From Streptomyces sp. Alt3 (GTDB lineage: Bacteria; Actinomycetota; Actinomycetes; Streptomycetales; Streptomycetaceae), in assembly GCF_030719215.1 (NCBI RefSeq), contig NZ_CP120983.1, positions 7,626,001 to 7,690,000 of the forward strand: DNA of 64,000 bases. Direction: 5' to 3'. The notes under the pieces were generated by a model. That model did not search any database and was not told where the DNA came from. It worked only from the letters and a program-made list of their open reading frames with translations. The translations under genes were made by a program, and so were the position numbers. Positions 1 through 7,101 of this stretch are shown here, piece by piece (within the stretch, counting starts at the first letter, position 1; each line of letters begins with the position of its first letter).

Positions 1-763
1 CGGGCCCGCCGTCCGGCAGGGTGAAGGCGGCGCCGGTCTGCGCGTAGAGCGCGGCGAACTGCCGCCAGTTCTGGGCCGTGTCGGTGACGTGGCCGAAGAG
101 GATGCCGGACTTGCCCGTCACCTCCGCCAGCGCCTTGCCCGCCTCCAGCATGGCCTTCGGCGAACCCATCGGGGCGAGCTCGCCCTTCGGGTCGAGAAGG
201 CCTGCCTGCTCCGCCGCGTCCCGGTTGTAGAACACGATGAACGGGTGGACGTCCAGGGGGATGGCGTAGACGACGCCCTCGTGTTTCGTGCGCGCCCAGA
301 CGGCCGGCGTGAAGTGTTTCTCGGTGACGCCGAACTCGGCGAGGAGATCGAGGTCGAACGGGTCCAGCAGCCCGCCCGGGGCGTACCCGGCGAGCCGTGA
401 CAGGTGCAGGACCGCCACGTCGGAGGCCCGACCGCCGGCGGCCGACATGGCGAGTTTCGTGTAGTACGACGGCCCCCAGTCCAGGATCGTGCGATCGACC
501 TCGAAGCCGTCGGACCCCTTGGAGACGGCCCGGATCATGTCGTCCATCAGCATGCCGTCACCGCCCTGGAACAGGTCCCACACGTTCAGTGCCGAGGCGT
601 CGGATGCGGAGGCCCGCGAGGAGCAGCCGGTCAGGGAACCCGTGGCGAGCAACGCGCTCGCACCTGCCGCGCCGTAACGCAGCAGTCGGCGGCGCCCGAT
701 GCCGGGAGCCGGACCGGGGCCGGGCACGGCCGGCACCTCACGGGGATGGGACGAAGAACTCAT
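1..763 (-). CDS. ABC transporter sugar-binding lipoprotein, 3' end beyond window
   Basis: Reading the minus strand from ATG at 763 gives about 254 residues with no stop before the window edge, so the C-terminal part is missing. The N-terminus has an arginine-rich Tat-like stretch (GRRRLLRYGAAG, about residues 23-34), a hydrophobic segment and a lipobox LTGC, so it is probably an exported lipoprotein. The mature part begins ALNVWDLFQGG and has the WDLF, YYTKLAMSAAGG and FIVFYNRDAAEQAG style segments of family 1 extracellular solute-binding proteins, which capture sugars for ABC importers. It diverges from the LacI-type regulator, the usual arrangement for a carbohydrate uptake locus. Permease genes would lie left of the window. 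The ligand cannot be predicted. Confidence 0.85.
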   Translation of the reverse strand, partial: MSSSSHPREVPAVPGPGPAPGIGRRRLLRYGAAGASALLATGSLTGCSSRASASDASALNVWDLFQGGDGMLMDDMIRAVSKGSDGFEVDRTILDWGPSYYTKLAMSAAGGRASDVAVLHLSRLAGYAPGGLLDPFDLDLLAEFGVTEKHFTPAVWARTKHEGVVYAIPLDVHPFIVFYNRDAAEQAGLLDPKGELAPMGSPKAMLEAGKALAEVTGKSGILFGHVTDTAQNWRQFAALYAQTGAAFTLPDGGP

Positions 764-886
764 CGCGGACCTTTCGACGGCCGGACGCTCATGCCGGATC
801 GGCGGTGGACCGCCGGCACGGGCAGGTCCACCGCACACGGCAGGTGGGTGAGCCGCGCTGGCTGAAACAGTGCGGCCACCTTTTTT

Positions 887-898
887 TACATCGATGTA
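887..898. promoter_or_regulatory. LacI-family operator candidate between divergent genes
   Basis: TACATCGATGTA is a perfect 12-bp palindrome with a central CG, the hallmark of LacI-family operators. It is nested in a wider TTTACA...TGTAAA inverted arrangement (885-890 and 906-911). It lies in the 271-bp gap between the sugar-binding lipoprotein gene (start 763) and the LacI-type gene (start 1035), so it could control both. That the neighbouring regulator binds here is inference. Confidence 0.6.
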
Positions 899-1034
899 CA
901 TTCGCTGTAAAGAGTTCGGGCAGTACTGCTGGACGCTAGCCGGAGGGCCGGGCCGGAACCCGGCCGGGAGCCTCCGTCCACCGCGGTCGCACCGGGACAT
1001 AGACTCTGCATCGCTCGAGGCCAGGGAGGTGGGC

Positions 1035-2090
1035 GTGGCACGGCCCAGAATCAAGGACGTCGCACGGCACGCGGGGGTGTCGGAGAAGACGGTGTCCAAC
1101 GTGATCAACGACTACGTCCATGTCTCCGACCGGACCCGGCGCGTCGTCCGCGAGGCCATCGACCATCTCGGCTACCGGGTGAACCTGGCCGGGCGCCACC
1201 TGCGAAAGGGCCGGACGGGCATCATCGCCCTCGTGGTGCCCGAGCTGGACGTGCCGTACTTCGCCGAGCTCGCCCGCCACGTCATCCGTGAGGCGGAGCG
1301 GCTCTCGCTCACCGTGCTCATCCACCAGAGCGGGGCGGACCGCGAGCACGAGCTGGCCGCTCTGGCCGGGTTCGGCTCGGACTTCGTCGACGGGATCATC
1401 CTCAGCCCGCTCGCCCTCACGGCGGACGATGTCAGTGACCGGCCTGGGGCACCCCCGACCGTGCTGCTCGGGGAGCTGCTGGAGGAGGGCGCCGACCATG
1501 TGGCCATCGACAACGAGAAGGCGGCGCGCGAGGCCACTGAGCACCTCATCGGCATCGGGCGGCGGAACATCCTCGCGGTCGGTGGCGTCGAGGTGCCGGG
1601 CCTGGGGACCGCGGAGGCGCGTACCCGTGGATACCTGGCAGCGCTGGCCGAGGCGGGAATCAGCCATCGCCCGGAGGCACTGCTGCCCGTGGACGACTTC
1701 AGGATGCCCGACGGCGCCCGGGCGGTGGCCGCGGCCCTGCGCGCCGGGGAGCGACCCGACGCACTGCTGTGCCTCAACGACCAGCTGGCCCTCGGCGCGT
1801 TGCGCTCCCTGTACGAATCAGGCCTCCGCGTCCCCGAGGACGTGGCGGTGATCGGCTTCGACGATGTGGAAGGGGGCCGCTTCAGCGTGCCGACGCTGAG
1901 CACCGTGGCACCCGACAAGGCGGCGGTCGCCAGGGTCGCCGTCGAGCTTCTGCACCGGCGCATCGAGGAAGCCGCGCAGGGCCCGGAGGCGTCCGGCGCC
2001 GGGACCTCCGGCGTCCAGTCGCCCCAGGACCGCGTGGTCTCCCACCAACTGGTGCTGCGTGAGAGCACGGAGGGGTCACGGGGCAGGTGA
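1035..2090 (+). CDS. LacI family transcriptional regulator
   Basis: About 351 residues, the normal LacI-family length. The N-terminal helix-turn-helix reads IKDVARHAGVSEKTVSNVIN (about residues 6-25), followed by a hinge and a periplasmic-binding-protein-like sensor domain with the family signatures IIALVVPELDVPYFAEL, VAIDNEKAAREAT and VIGFDDVEGGRFSVPTLSTV. I chose GTG 1035 because GGGAGG at 1024-1029 sits 5 nt upstream and the HTH then begins within ten residues. An upstream in-frame start at 870 would add a low-complexity leader and overlap the operator. It probably represses or autoregulates the divergent sugar-uptake locus. Inducer unknown. Confidence 0.9.
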   Translation: MARPRIKDVARHAGVSEKTVSNVINDYVHVSDRTRRVVREAIDHLGYRVNLAGRHLRKGRTGIIALVVPELDVPYFAELARHVIREAERLSLTVLIHQSGADREHELAALAGFGSDFVDGIILSPLALTADDVSDRPGAPPTVLLGELLEEGADHVAIDNEKAAREATEHLIGIGRRNILAVGGVEVPGLGTAEARTRGYLAALAEAGISHRPEALLPVDDFRMPDGARAVAAALRAGERPDALLCLNDQLALGALRSLYESGLRVPEDVAVIGFDDVEGGRFSVPTLSTVAPDKAAVARVAVELLHRRIEEAAQGPEASGAGTSGVQSPQDRVVSHQLVLRESTEGSRGR

Positions 2091-2230
2091 CCGGGGCCGC
2101 CGCCCGCGCTCGCGGAGGCTGGGTGCACTCGGTGCGCACACCGGGTGCGAACGACGGACGCGCGCACCGCGTCCACCGTCCCGTCGGTCACCTGGAGCGG
2201 CTCTCGTGGAGTGACTTAATGCGATGAATC

Positions 2231-2245
2231 ACCCTATCGTAGGGT
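2231..2245. promoter_or_regulatory. 15-bp palindrome upstream of the PPOX gene
   Basis: ACCCTATCGTAGGGT has 6-bp arms around TCG. It lies in the 252-bp gap after the LacI gene, about 100 bp before the flavoprotein start, so it may be an operator or part of a promoter. No cognate regulator is evident. Confidence 0.35.
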
Positions 2246-2342
2246 CTTGTCGGGAATCCTGGTACAAGTGCCGAAAAGGCATGATGCTGGGAGTACTCGG
2301 CGCGCCTGGAAGTCGCGCCCTTCCTCGTCCCAGGAGTCCTGC

Positions 2343-2762
2343 GTGAGCCCGGTCCTCATGTCCATGCCCGATCAACTGAAGCAGGTCCTCGATTCCAGGA
2401 TCTTCGTCACCGTGGCCACCCTCCAGCCCGACGGGAGCCCGCACCAGTCGGTGGTCTGGGTCGGGAGGGACGAGGAGGAGCTCTTCTTCGTGACCGGTGT
2501 CGACAAGGTCAAGGTGCGCAATCTGCGGCGTGATCCGCGCCTGAGCGTGACGGTCAACCCGCCCGACGCGCCCCACGACTACGCGGTGATCAGTGGCACC
2601 GCGCGGTTCGAGAGCGAGGGGAGCATGGAGCGCATGGACGAACTGGCCGTCAAATACACCGACAAGAGGTACGCCGAACACAACCCGGAGATGTACGCCA
2701 GGCTTCCGGAGCTGGTCACGGTGCGTGTCGCCGCTTCGAAGATCGCGGCACGGTTCCTCTGA
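2343..2762 (+). CDS. PPOX-class (pyridoxamine 5'-phosphate oxidase fold) flavin/F420 oxidoreductase
   Basis: About 139 residues, matching the small actinobacterial PPOX/F420-dependent family. The segments IFVTVATLQPDGSPHQSVVWV, LFFVTGVDKVKVRNLRRDPR and ARFESEG are typical of the split-beta-barrel cofactor-binding fold. Such proteins bind FMN or F420 and reduce diverse small molecules; the substrate is not predictable. I chose GTG 2343 because AGGAG (2332-2336) is 6 nt upstream; a longer upstream start at 2247 adds non-conserved sequence. The gene stands alone between the LacI gene and the convergent SDR. Cluster membership is uncertain, although F420-type chemistry recurs in the adjacent polyketide cluster. 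Confidence 0.8.
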   Translation: MSPVLMSMPDQLKQVLDSRIFVTVATLQPDGSPHQSVVWVGRDEEELFFVTGVDKVKVRNLRRDPRLSVTVNPPDAPHDYAVISGTARFESEGSMERMDELAVKYTDKRYAEHNPEMYARLPELVTVRVAASKIAARFL

Positions 2763-2823
2763 GGGGAAAACCCGGCCCCGTGTTCGCCGCGGGGCCGGGC
2801 CTGGCCGTCCTGTCGGTAAGCCG

Positions 2824-3648
2824 CTATTTCGCGACGTCGTCCAGCAGTTGCGCGGTGATGTCCTCGAGGCGAGCCGCCGATGCCGGCGAGAAGAGGGGGC
2901 TCCGGATGCTCAACTCGTTGTACATGTTGAACGCGCTGAGCGGCTCCTCGGGCGGGTCGTCGAGGAGCCGGAGGATCGGGGGAACGACATCGGTGGCGGG
3001 TTTCGACAGCAGCTTCTGCTGCTCGATGTAGGCAGCCGTCGGCCGGTCGAACTCGCCGACGAAACCCGTCGACGTCGTACCCGGGTGGAACAGTACGTAG
3101 CTGGCCCGGTCGGCGTGGCGCTCGGCGAAGGTGACGCCGTGGAGATCGTTGAGCCGCCCGGTCATGAACATCGCCCGTACGCCGTCGTAGTTCCGGGCGC
3201 TCTGCAGATCGTCCCAGTCGATCGGCGTGTCATGGCCGGGCCCGGCGGCATTGATGATGACCGCGCCGTCGGACTTGTCGAACGAGGGGAGGAGCCCGTA
3301 GCTGAGCAGGGCGCGGCTCAGGTAGAAGAGTGCGAAATTGTCCTCGAAGCCCTCGGAGGTCACCGACCGGTACGTGCGGAAGAAGCGCGCGCACAGGACG
3401 AGGCCGTCGATCCTCGGGTATGCCTCGAGCAGATCGCTGACGGTCTGCCGGGTGTTCGACACCAGGCTCAGATCCGCCCGGACGAAGTCCGCACTGCCCG
3501 GAGCGCCCGCCGCCTCCCGGAGCAGGGGGGCGGCCTTCTCCGGGTTCGTGCCGAGAATCACGGCGTGGTCTCCGCGTAAGAACAGGGCTCGGGCGACGGC
3601 CGCCCCGATCCCGTCGGTGCCGCCCTGGATCACGTACGTCTTCGTCAT
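2824..3648 (-). CDS. Atypical short-chain dehydrogenase-like protein lacking the catalytic Tyr and Lys
   Basis: 274 residues of SDR fold with the cofactor motif GGTDGIG at residues 9-15. The segment that normally reads RAYxQSKLAN reads RAMFMTGRLND, so the catalytic Tyr appears to be Phe and Lys to be Arg; the usual NNAG region reads LCARFF. It may bind nucleotide or substrate without normal reductase chemistry, or use a different mechanism. ATG 3648 is chosen because AAGGA lies 7 nt upstream and the Rossmann strand starts at once. It has a rare TTA leucine codon (plus 3577-3579, residue 24), suggesting bldA-dependent translation. It appears to have its own promoter near 3951-3980 and is the last minus-strand gene of the polyketide region. 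Confidence 0.75.
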   Translation of the reverse strand: MTKTYVIQGGTDGIGAAVARALFLRGDHAVILGTNPEKAAPLLREAAGAPGSADFVRADLSLVSNTRQTVSDLLEAYPRIDGLVLCARFFRTYRSVTSEGFEDNFALFYLSRALLSYGLLPSFDKSDGAVIINAAGPGHDTPIDWDDLQSARNYDGVRAMFMTGRLNDLHGVTFAERHADRASYVLFHPGTTSTGFVGEFDRPTAAYIEQQKLLSKPATDVVPPILRLLDDPPEEPLSAFNMYNELSIRSPLFSPASAARLEDITAQLLDDVAK

Positions 3649-3920
3649 GTCAATGTCCTTGGTCCGCTGTCGGGAAGGTGTCATGGCCGGCAGGAACGTG
3701 CGTACGGCGGCGTGGGCCACGTCCGGCGCCCCGGCGTCGTCGAGGGAGCGGGTCCCCATCGGTCAGCGTGCCGCCCGGGCGGGATCGGTGCCGCGCAGTC
3801 GGCCGGCGACCATGGGCCGCGCGAGTGCGCCGGCCGACGCCCGGTGCGGGCGGTGCCGATCGTCGATCCGGCTGCGTGATGTGGTCATGACCCGGCACTC
3901 GTCGGCACGTCAAATCCTCT
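3649..3920. other. Leader region without a supported gene
   Basis: Apart from the start region of the SDR gene I see no convincing coding sequence. An open frame on the minus strand (about 3650-3913) is arginine/proline-rich and unlike any family I recognise. If the promoter at 3951-3980 is right, this is a roughly 300-nt 5' leader or holds an unrecognised small peptide. Confidence 0.4.
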
Positions 3921-3988
3921 GAACCAATCAGTTGTTCCAGCCTGACCAGGACTATAGCTTTTCTGAACCCGCTGGTTCAATCGGTTCA
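3921..3988 (-). promoter_or_regulatory. Promoter and repeated GGTTCA operator for the SDR gene
   Basis: On the minus strand TTGAAC (3980-3975) and TATAGT (3956-3951), 18 bp apart, form a good -35/-10 pair. Around it are TGAACC-CGCT-GGTTCA (inverted, 3964-3979), a further GGTTCA (3983-3988) and TGAACC (3920-3925), so four half-sites flank and overlap the promoter. The last GGTTCA runs into the FMN reductase stop codon. The arrangement suggests a dimeric repressor blocking this promoter; its identity is unknown. Confidence 0.5.
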
Positions 3989-4593
3989 GCGTTCGAAGGG
4001 GCGCACCGCGCGTGCCGTACGCAACGCCGTGCCCCACCAGACGAGGCGGTCCAGCATGGTCTTCGCGGCGCCCTCGGCCTCTTCGGCGTCGCGGGGACGG
4101 TCTCCCTCGAACCGGTCCCACGCGTTGTGGAAGCTCAGCGACTCCCGCACGGTCACCGCGTGCAACTCGGCGAAGACGTTCCGCAGATGCTCCACGGCCC
4201 GCAGCCCGCCGCCCATTCCGCCGTACGAAACGAAGGCGACGGGCTTCGCGGCCCATCGTCGAAGAACCAGTCGATCGTGTTCTTGAGAGCGGCCGGGACC
4301 GTGTGGTTGTACTCCGGCGTGACCACGACGAACGCGTCCGCGGACGTGAGGAGGGCCGCCAGCGCGTCGCGTGTCCGCGCGGCCTCGGGAGGCGGCGTGC
4401 TGCCTGGCTCCGGCATCACGAGCGGCAGCGGGTAGGAGAGGAGGTCGATGAGCTCGACGGAGAGACCGGGGTGTGCGGCGGCCTGCTCGGCGAACCACCG
4501 GGCGGCGGTCGGCCCGAACCGTCCGTCGCGGACACTGCCCACGATGACCGCCAGTCTCAGGGGCTGTTCGGCGTGCTCGGGGTGTTCGGTCAT
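3986..4593 (-). pseudogene. NADPH-dependent FMN reductase, interrupted by a frameshift
   Basis: The N-terminal half starts at ATG 4593 and has the flavodoxin-like features LAVIVGSVRDGRFGPTAARW and VVVTPEYNHTVPAALKNTID. The family then expects a WFFDEW-AKPVAF passage. Here the frame holds to WFFDD (codon at 4260-4258), and the continuation WAAKPVAFVSYGGMGGGLRA is in another frame from TGG at 4255. One missing base between 4256 and 4255 explains it. Read through, the product would be about 200 residues, the normal family length; as sequenced, the first frame runs out of family and ends near 4153. Such enzymes supply reduced FMN, which would suit the luciferase-like enzyme two genes upstream. 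ATG overlaps the MFS stop (TGATG). It may be a true pseudogene or a sequence error. Confidence 0.85.
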
Positions 4594-5801
4594 CACACGG
4601 TCCTTTCTTCGGGTGGGAGGGCACGCGGTCCGGCGACCGCGACAGCGACGCCCAGCGCTCCGACCAGCGACAGCGCCAGGAGCGTGGGACGGCCGGTGCC
4701 GTTCACCGTGAGCAGGGCGCCGACCAGTGGCAGCACGAGGGCGCTGCCGATCTGGACCCCGGCCTGGTAGACCGGCATCGACGCGGCCCGCAGCGCCGGA
4801 CCGACGCTCTGCGCCGCCTGCATGTTCAGGGCGGCGAAGGACAGTTGAAGCGCGATCCCGACCAGCAGCAGCGCAGGCAGCGGGCCGGCCGCGTACGAGT
4901 CCGGTTCCGGGAGCAGCAGGAGCAGGGCGACGCCCGCGAACGCGGACAGAGACCCGGCGGCGATCAGCCTCGGTGCGCCGAACCGCCCGACGACGCGCCC
5001 CGCGAACCGGACCGAGAGCGCCAGCGGCAGACAGGCGGGGAGCAGCGCGAGCGAGATCTGCCAGGGCTCCCAGCCGAACCCGCCGCTCGTCCCCAGGGTG
5101 AAGAGCAGAAGGAGCCCGATGAAGGTCCCGTTCAGAGTGGCAGCGCCCAGGGTCGCACGCATCAGCGGGCCGTTGCGCAGGACCGCCGCGGTGACCCTTG
5201 GCCGTGCATGCCGCACGGAGTCGGGGATCACCCGCAGTCCGCACACCAGCAGCACCAGGGCCACCGGTGCGGGGAAGAGGAACGTCCAGCGCCAGCTGTC
5301 GACGACCAGCACCCCCGCGAGCAACAGCCCGACGGTGAACCCGGCCGCGCCGAACAGCGAGTAGACCGACAGCGCTCTGCGTTGCCGCGGCCCGTCCGGG
5401 AAGGTGGCGGTGATCAGTGCCAGACCTGCCGGGGCCGTCAGCGCCGCGCAGGCACCCTTGACCACCCGGGAGGCGATGAGCAGCGCCAGGCTGTCGCTCA
5501 GACCGCCGATGACGGAGGCCGCCGCGAAGACGGGCATCGCCGCCAGATAGACGTTGCGCAGCCCCCACCGGGCGGAGATCGCCGGTGCCGACATCAGCAT
5601 CGCGGCGAAACCGAGGGCGAAGCCGCTCATGAGCCACTGCACCGACCAGGGCGTCAGCCCGAGGTCGGCCCTGATCGCCGGCAGGGCCACGAGGACCACC
5701 GAGACCTCGATGGCGTCGAGGACCATGTTCCCCGAGAGCACCATCAGCAGCAGCGACCTGCCGCGTTCGGTCCGGGCAGGGGCGGCGAGCGGCTCACTCA
5801 C
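4593..5801 (-). CDS. MFS drug-efflux type transporter
   Basis: 402 residues with about 12 predicted membrane segments. GNMVLDAIEVSVVLVALPAI resembles the D-x-x-x-V-x-x-A-L-P motif of drug:H+ antiporters in the first helix, and RVVKGACAALTAPAGLALI resembles the motif of helix 4-5. It overlaps the upstream oxidoreductase stop by 4 nt (ATGA) and its own stop overlaps the FMN reductase start, so it is translated as part of the polyketide operon. The likely role is export of, or self-resistance to, the cluster product at the cytoplasmic membrane. This is inferred from position and family, not from substrate evidence. Confidence 0.85.
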   Translation of the reverse strand: MSEPLAAPARTERGRSLLLMVLSGNMVLDAIEVSVVLVALPAIRADLGLTPWSVQWLMSGFALGFAAMLMSAPAISARWGLRNVYLAAMPVFAAASVIGGLSDSLALLIASRVVKGACAALTAPAGLALITATFPDGPRQRRALSVYSLFGAAGFTVGLLLAGVLVVDSWRWTFLFPAPVALVLLVCGLRVIPDSVRHARPRVTAAVLRNGPLMRATLGAATLNGTFIGLLLLFTLGTSGGFGWEPWQISLALLPACLPLALSVRFAGRVVGRFGAPRLIAAGSLSAFAGVALLLLLPEPDSYAAGPLPALLLVGIALQLSFAALNMQAAQSVGPALRAASMPVYQAGVQIGSALVLPLVGALLTVNGTGRPTLLALSLVGALGVAVAVAGPRALPPEERTV

Positions 5802-6844
5802 CGGGGCGAACCGTCCTGCGGGGTGCCGGGCAGGACGGGGCCGGTGCCGGACGGTTCCGCGGCGGTGCCCGACAGCTCCGCCAGCAGCACAGGCAGCCGT
5901 TCGCTTATCAGCTCGATGTTCCTCGCCACCAGGTCGTCCGGCATCCCCGCGATGCTCGACCAGAAGATGAGGTGCTTCACCGGAAGCCCCTTCGTCCGCT
6001 CGTGGATACGGACGGCGGCGTCCTCCGGGGTGAGTATCTCCAGCGTGGCCCAGGAGCCGTCCTCGCCCGGACGGTCGGGGAACTGGTCCGCCGTCAGCAT
6101 CGGCGGACTCGCGTGCCCGGTGCCCTCCACCGATCCCTGCCGGTAGGTGTTCATCTGGTGCGCCAGGTGGGGCGCTACCCGGGGCCAGGCAGCCTCGGGG
6201 TCGTCGGCCAGGATCACCGGCAGCAGGTCGGACACCCGGGCGCTCTCCGGATCATGGCCGCCCTCGGCCAGCCCGGCGCGGTAGACGTCGAAGAGCTCGT
6301 GCGAGATGTGCAGATGACCGATGCCGAGCCGGCCCGCGATCCTGGCCCCGCGCGGACCGTAGAACCCGCCCCACAGCGGCACCGGACGCTGGATCGGGCC
6401 AGGGGTCACGCCCCTCTCCTCCCAAAGCCTGCGGATCTCCCGGATGTTGCGCTCGATCCGGGAGAACCGCCCGTCGAACTCGGCGTCGAACAGCCGGTAC
6501 TCGGGCACCCGGTACCCTGCGCCCATGCCGAGTTCCAGCCGGCCGCCGCTGATCAGGTCGACGACCGCGGCGTCCTCCGCGAGCTGGGCGGGCTTGTGCA
6601 GATTGGGCAGCACCACGGCCGTGCCGATACGGACCCGACGGGTACGGGCGGCGGCCGCGGCGGCGAAGGTCAGCGGTGACGGCAGGTAGCCGTCCTCGAA
6701 GAGATGGTGCTCGGTGAACCAGACACCCGCGGCCCCACGCCGGTCCGCCTCCTCGCAGAACTCCAGCGAGCGCGCGTAGTGGTCGGCCCAGGGACGGTGC
6801 CAGGCGTCCGGGTTGCGCAGGTCGAAGAGAATTCCGACATCCAT
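5798..6844 (-). CDS. LLM-class flavin-dependent oxidoreductase (luciferase-like monooxygenase)
   Basis: 348 residues of bacterial luciferase-like TIM-barrel type: MDVGILFDLRNP start, FTEHHLFEDGYLPSPL, IGTAVVLPNLHKPAQLAEDA, LELGMGAGYRVPEY and a C-terminal VKHLIFWSSIAGMPDDL. Enzymes of this class use FMNH2 with oxygen, or F420, for hydroxylation, Baeyer-Villiger or hydride-transfer steps. ATG 6844 is preferred because GGAG lies about 8 nt upstream and the first beta strand begins at residue 2; an upstream frame to 6940 overlaps the epsilon-subunit gene. It is followed by the MFS gene with ATGA overlap and, two genes on, the FMN reductase that could feed it. Probably a tailoring enzyme of the polyketide; reaction unknown. 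Confidence 0.8.
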   Translation of the reverse strand: MDVGILFDLRNPDAWHRPWADHYARSLEFCEEADRRGAAGVWFTEHHLFEDGYLPSPLTFAAAAAARTRRVRIGTAVVLPNLHKPAQLAEDAAVVDLISGGRLELGMGAGYRVPEYRLFDAEFDGRFSRIERNIREIRRLWEERGVTPGPIQRPVPLWGGFYGPRGARIAGRLGIGHLHISHELFDVYRAGLAEGGHDPESARVSDLLPVILADDPEAAWPRVAPHLAHQMNTYRQGSVEGTGHASPPMLTADQFPDRPGEDGSWATLEILTPEDAAVRIHERTKGLPVKHLIFWSSIAGMPDDLVARNIELISERLPVLLAELSGTAAEPSGTGPVLPGTPQDGSPR

Positions 6845-6858
6845 GTTCCGGTCTCCGT

Positions 6859-7101
6859 TCAGTGGTGGGGTGCTCGGCGGGTGTCGTCCTGCCAGGTCCT
6901 CGGGCCCGGGTAGTCCCGTGATCGCTCGGGGCGGCGCCACCGGGCCCTGGCCGTCGTCCGCACGCCGGGCTCCGGTGACGCCCCGGCGCCGAGGCGCCGC
7001 AGCAGCACCGCGGTGACCGCACCGATCTCCAGGAGGTCCGGTCCGCCCTTCTCGATCCGCAGCAGGGCCCGTTAGTGTGCGGGCGTCGGCTCGGTGCTCA
7101 C
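6859..7101 (-). pseudogene. accE: Acyl-CoA carboxylase epsilon subunit, with an in-frame TAA near its start
   Basis: GTG 7101 overlaps the beta-subunit stop by 4 nt (GTGA), the usual spot for this small subunit. The reading is MSTEPTPAH, then TAA (plus 7072-7074), then RALLRIEKGGPDLLEIGAVT, AVLLRRL and a C-terminal RDYPGPRTWQDD, ending at TGA 6859-6861. The RIEKG..P...E..A.TAVLL core and C-terminal W are typical of Streptomyces epsilon subunits, which stabilise the alpha-beta carboxylase complex. A single change (for example GAA to TAA at codon 10) explains the stop. No alternative ATG/GTG/TTG start lies between the stop and the conserved core. It is therefore a nonsense allele or a sequence error. 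Confidence 0.75.

Noticed and set aside
3650..3913. Possible small gene in the leader of the atypical SDR
   Set aside because: No ribosome site, Arg/Pro-rich, no family resemblance.
6859..7101. Epsilon gene starting after the TAA
   Set aside because: No ATG, GTG or TTG lies between the TAA and the conserved RIEKG core, and the GTGA overlap with the beta gene is the normal start, so the TAA is treated as a lesion.
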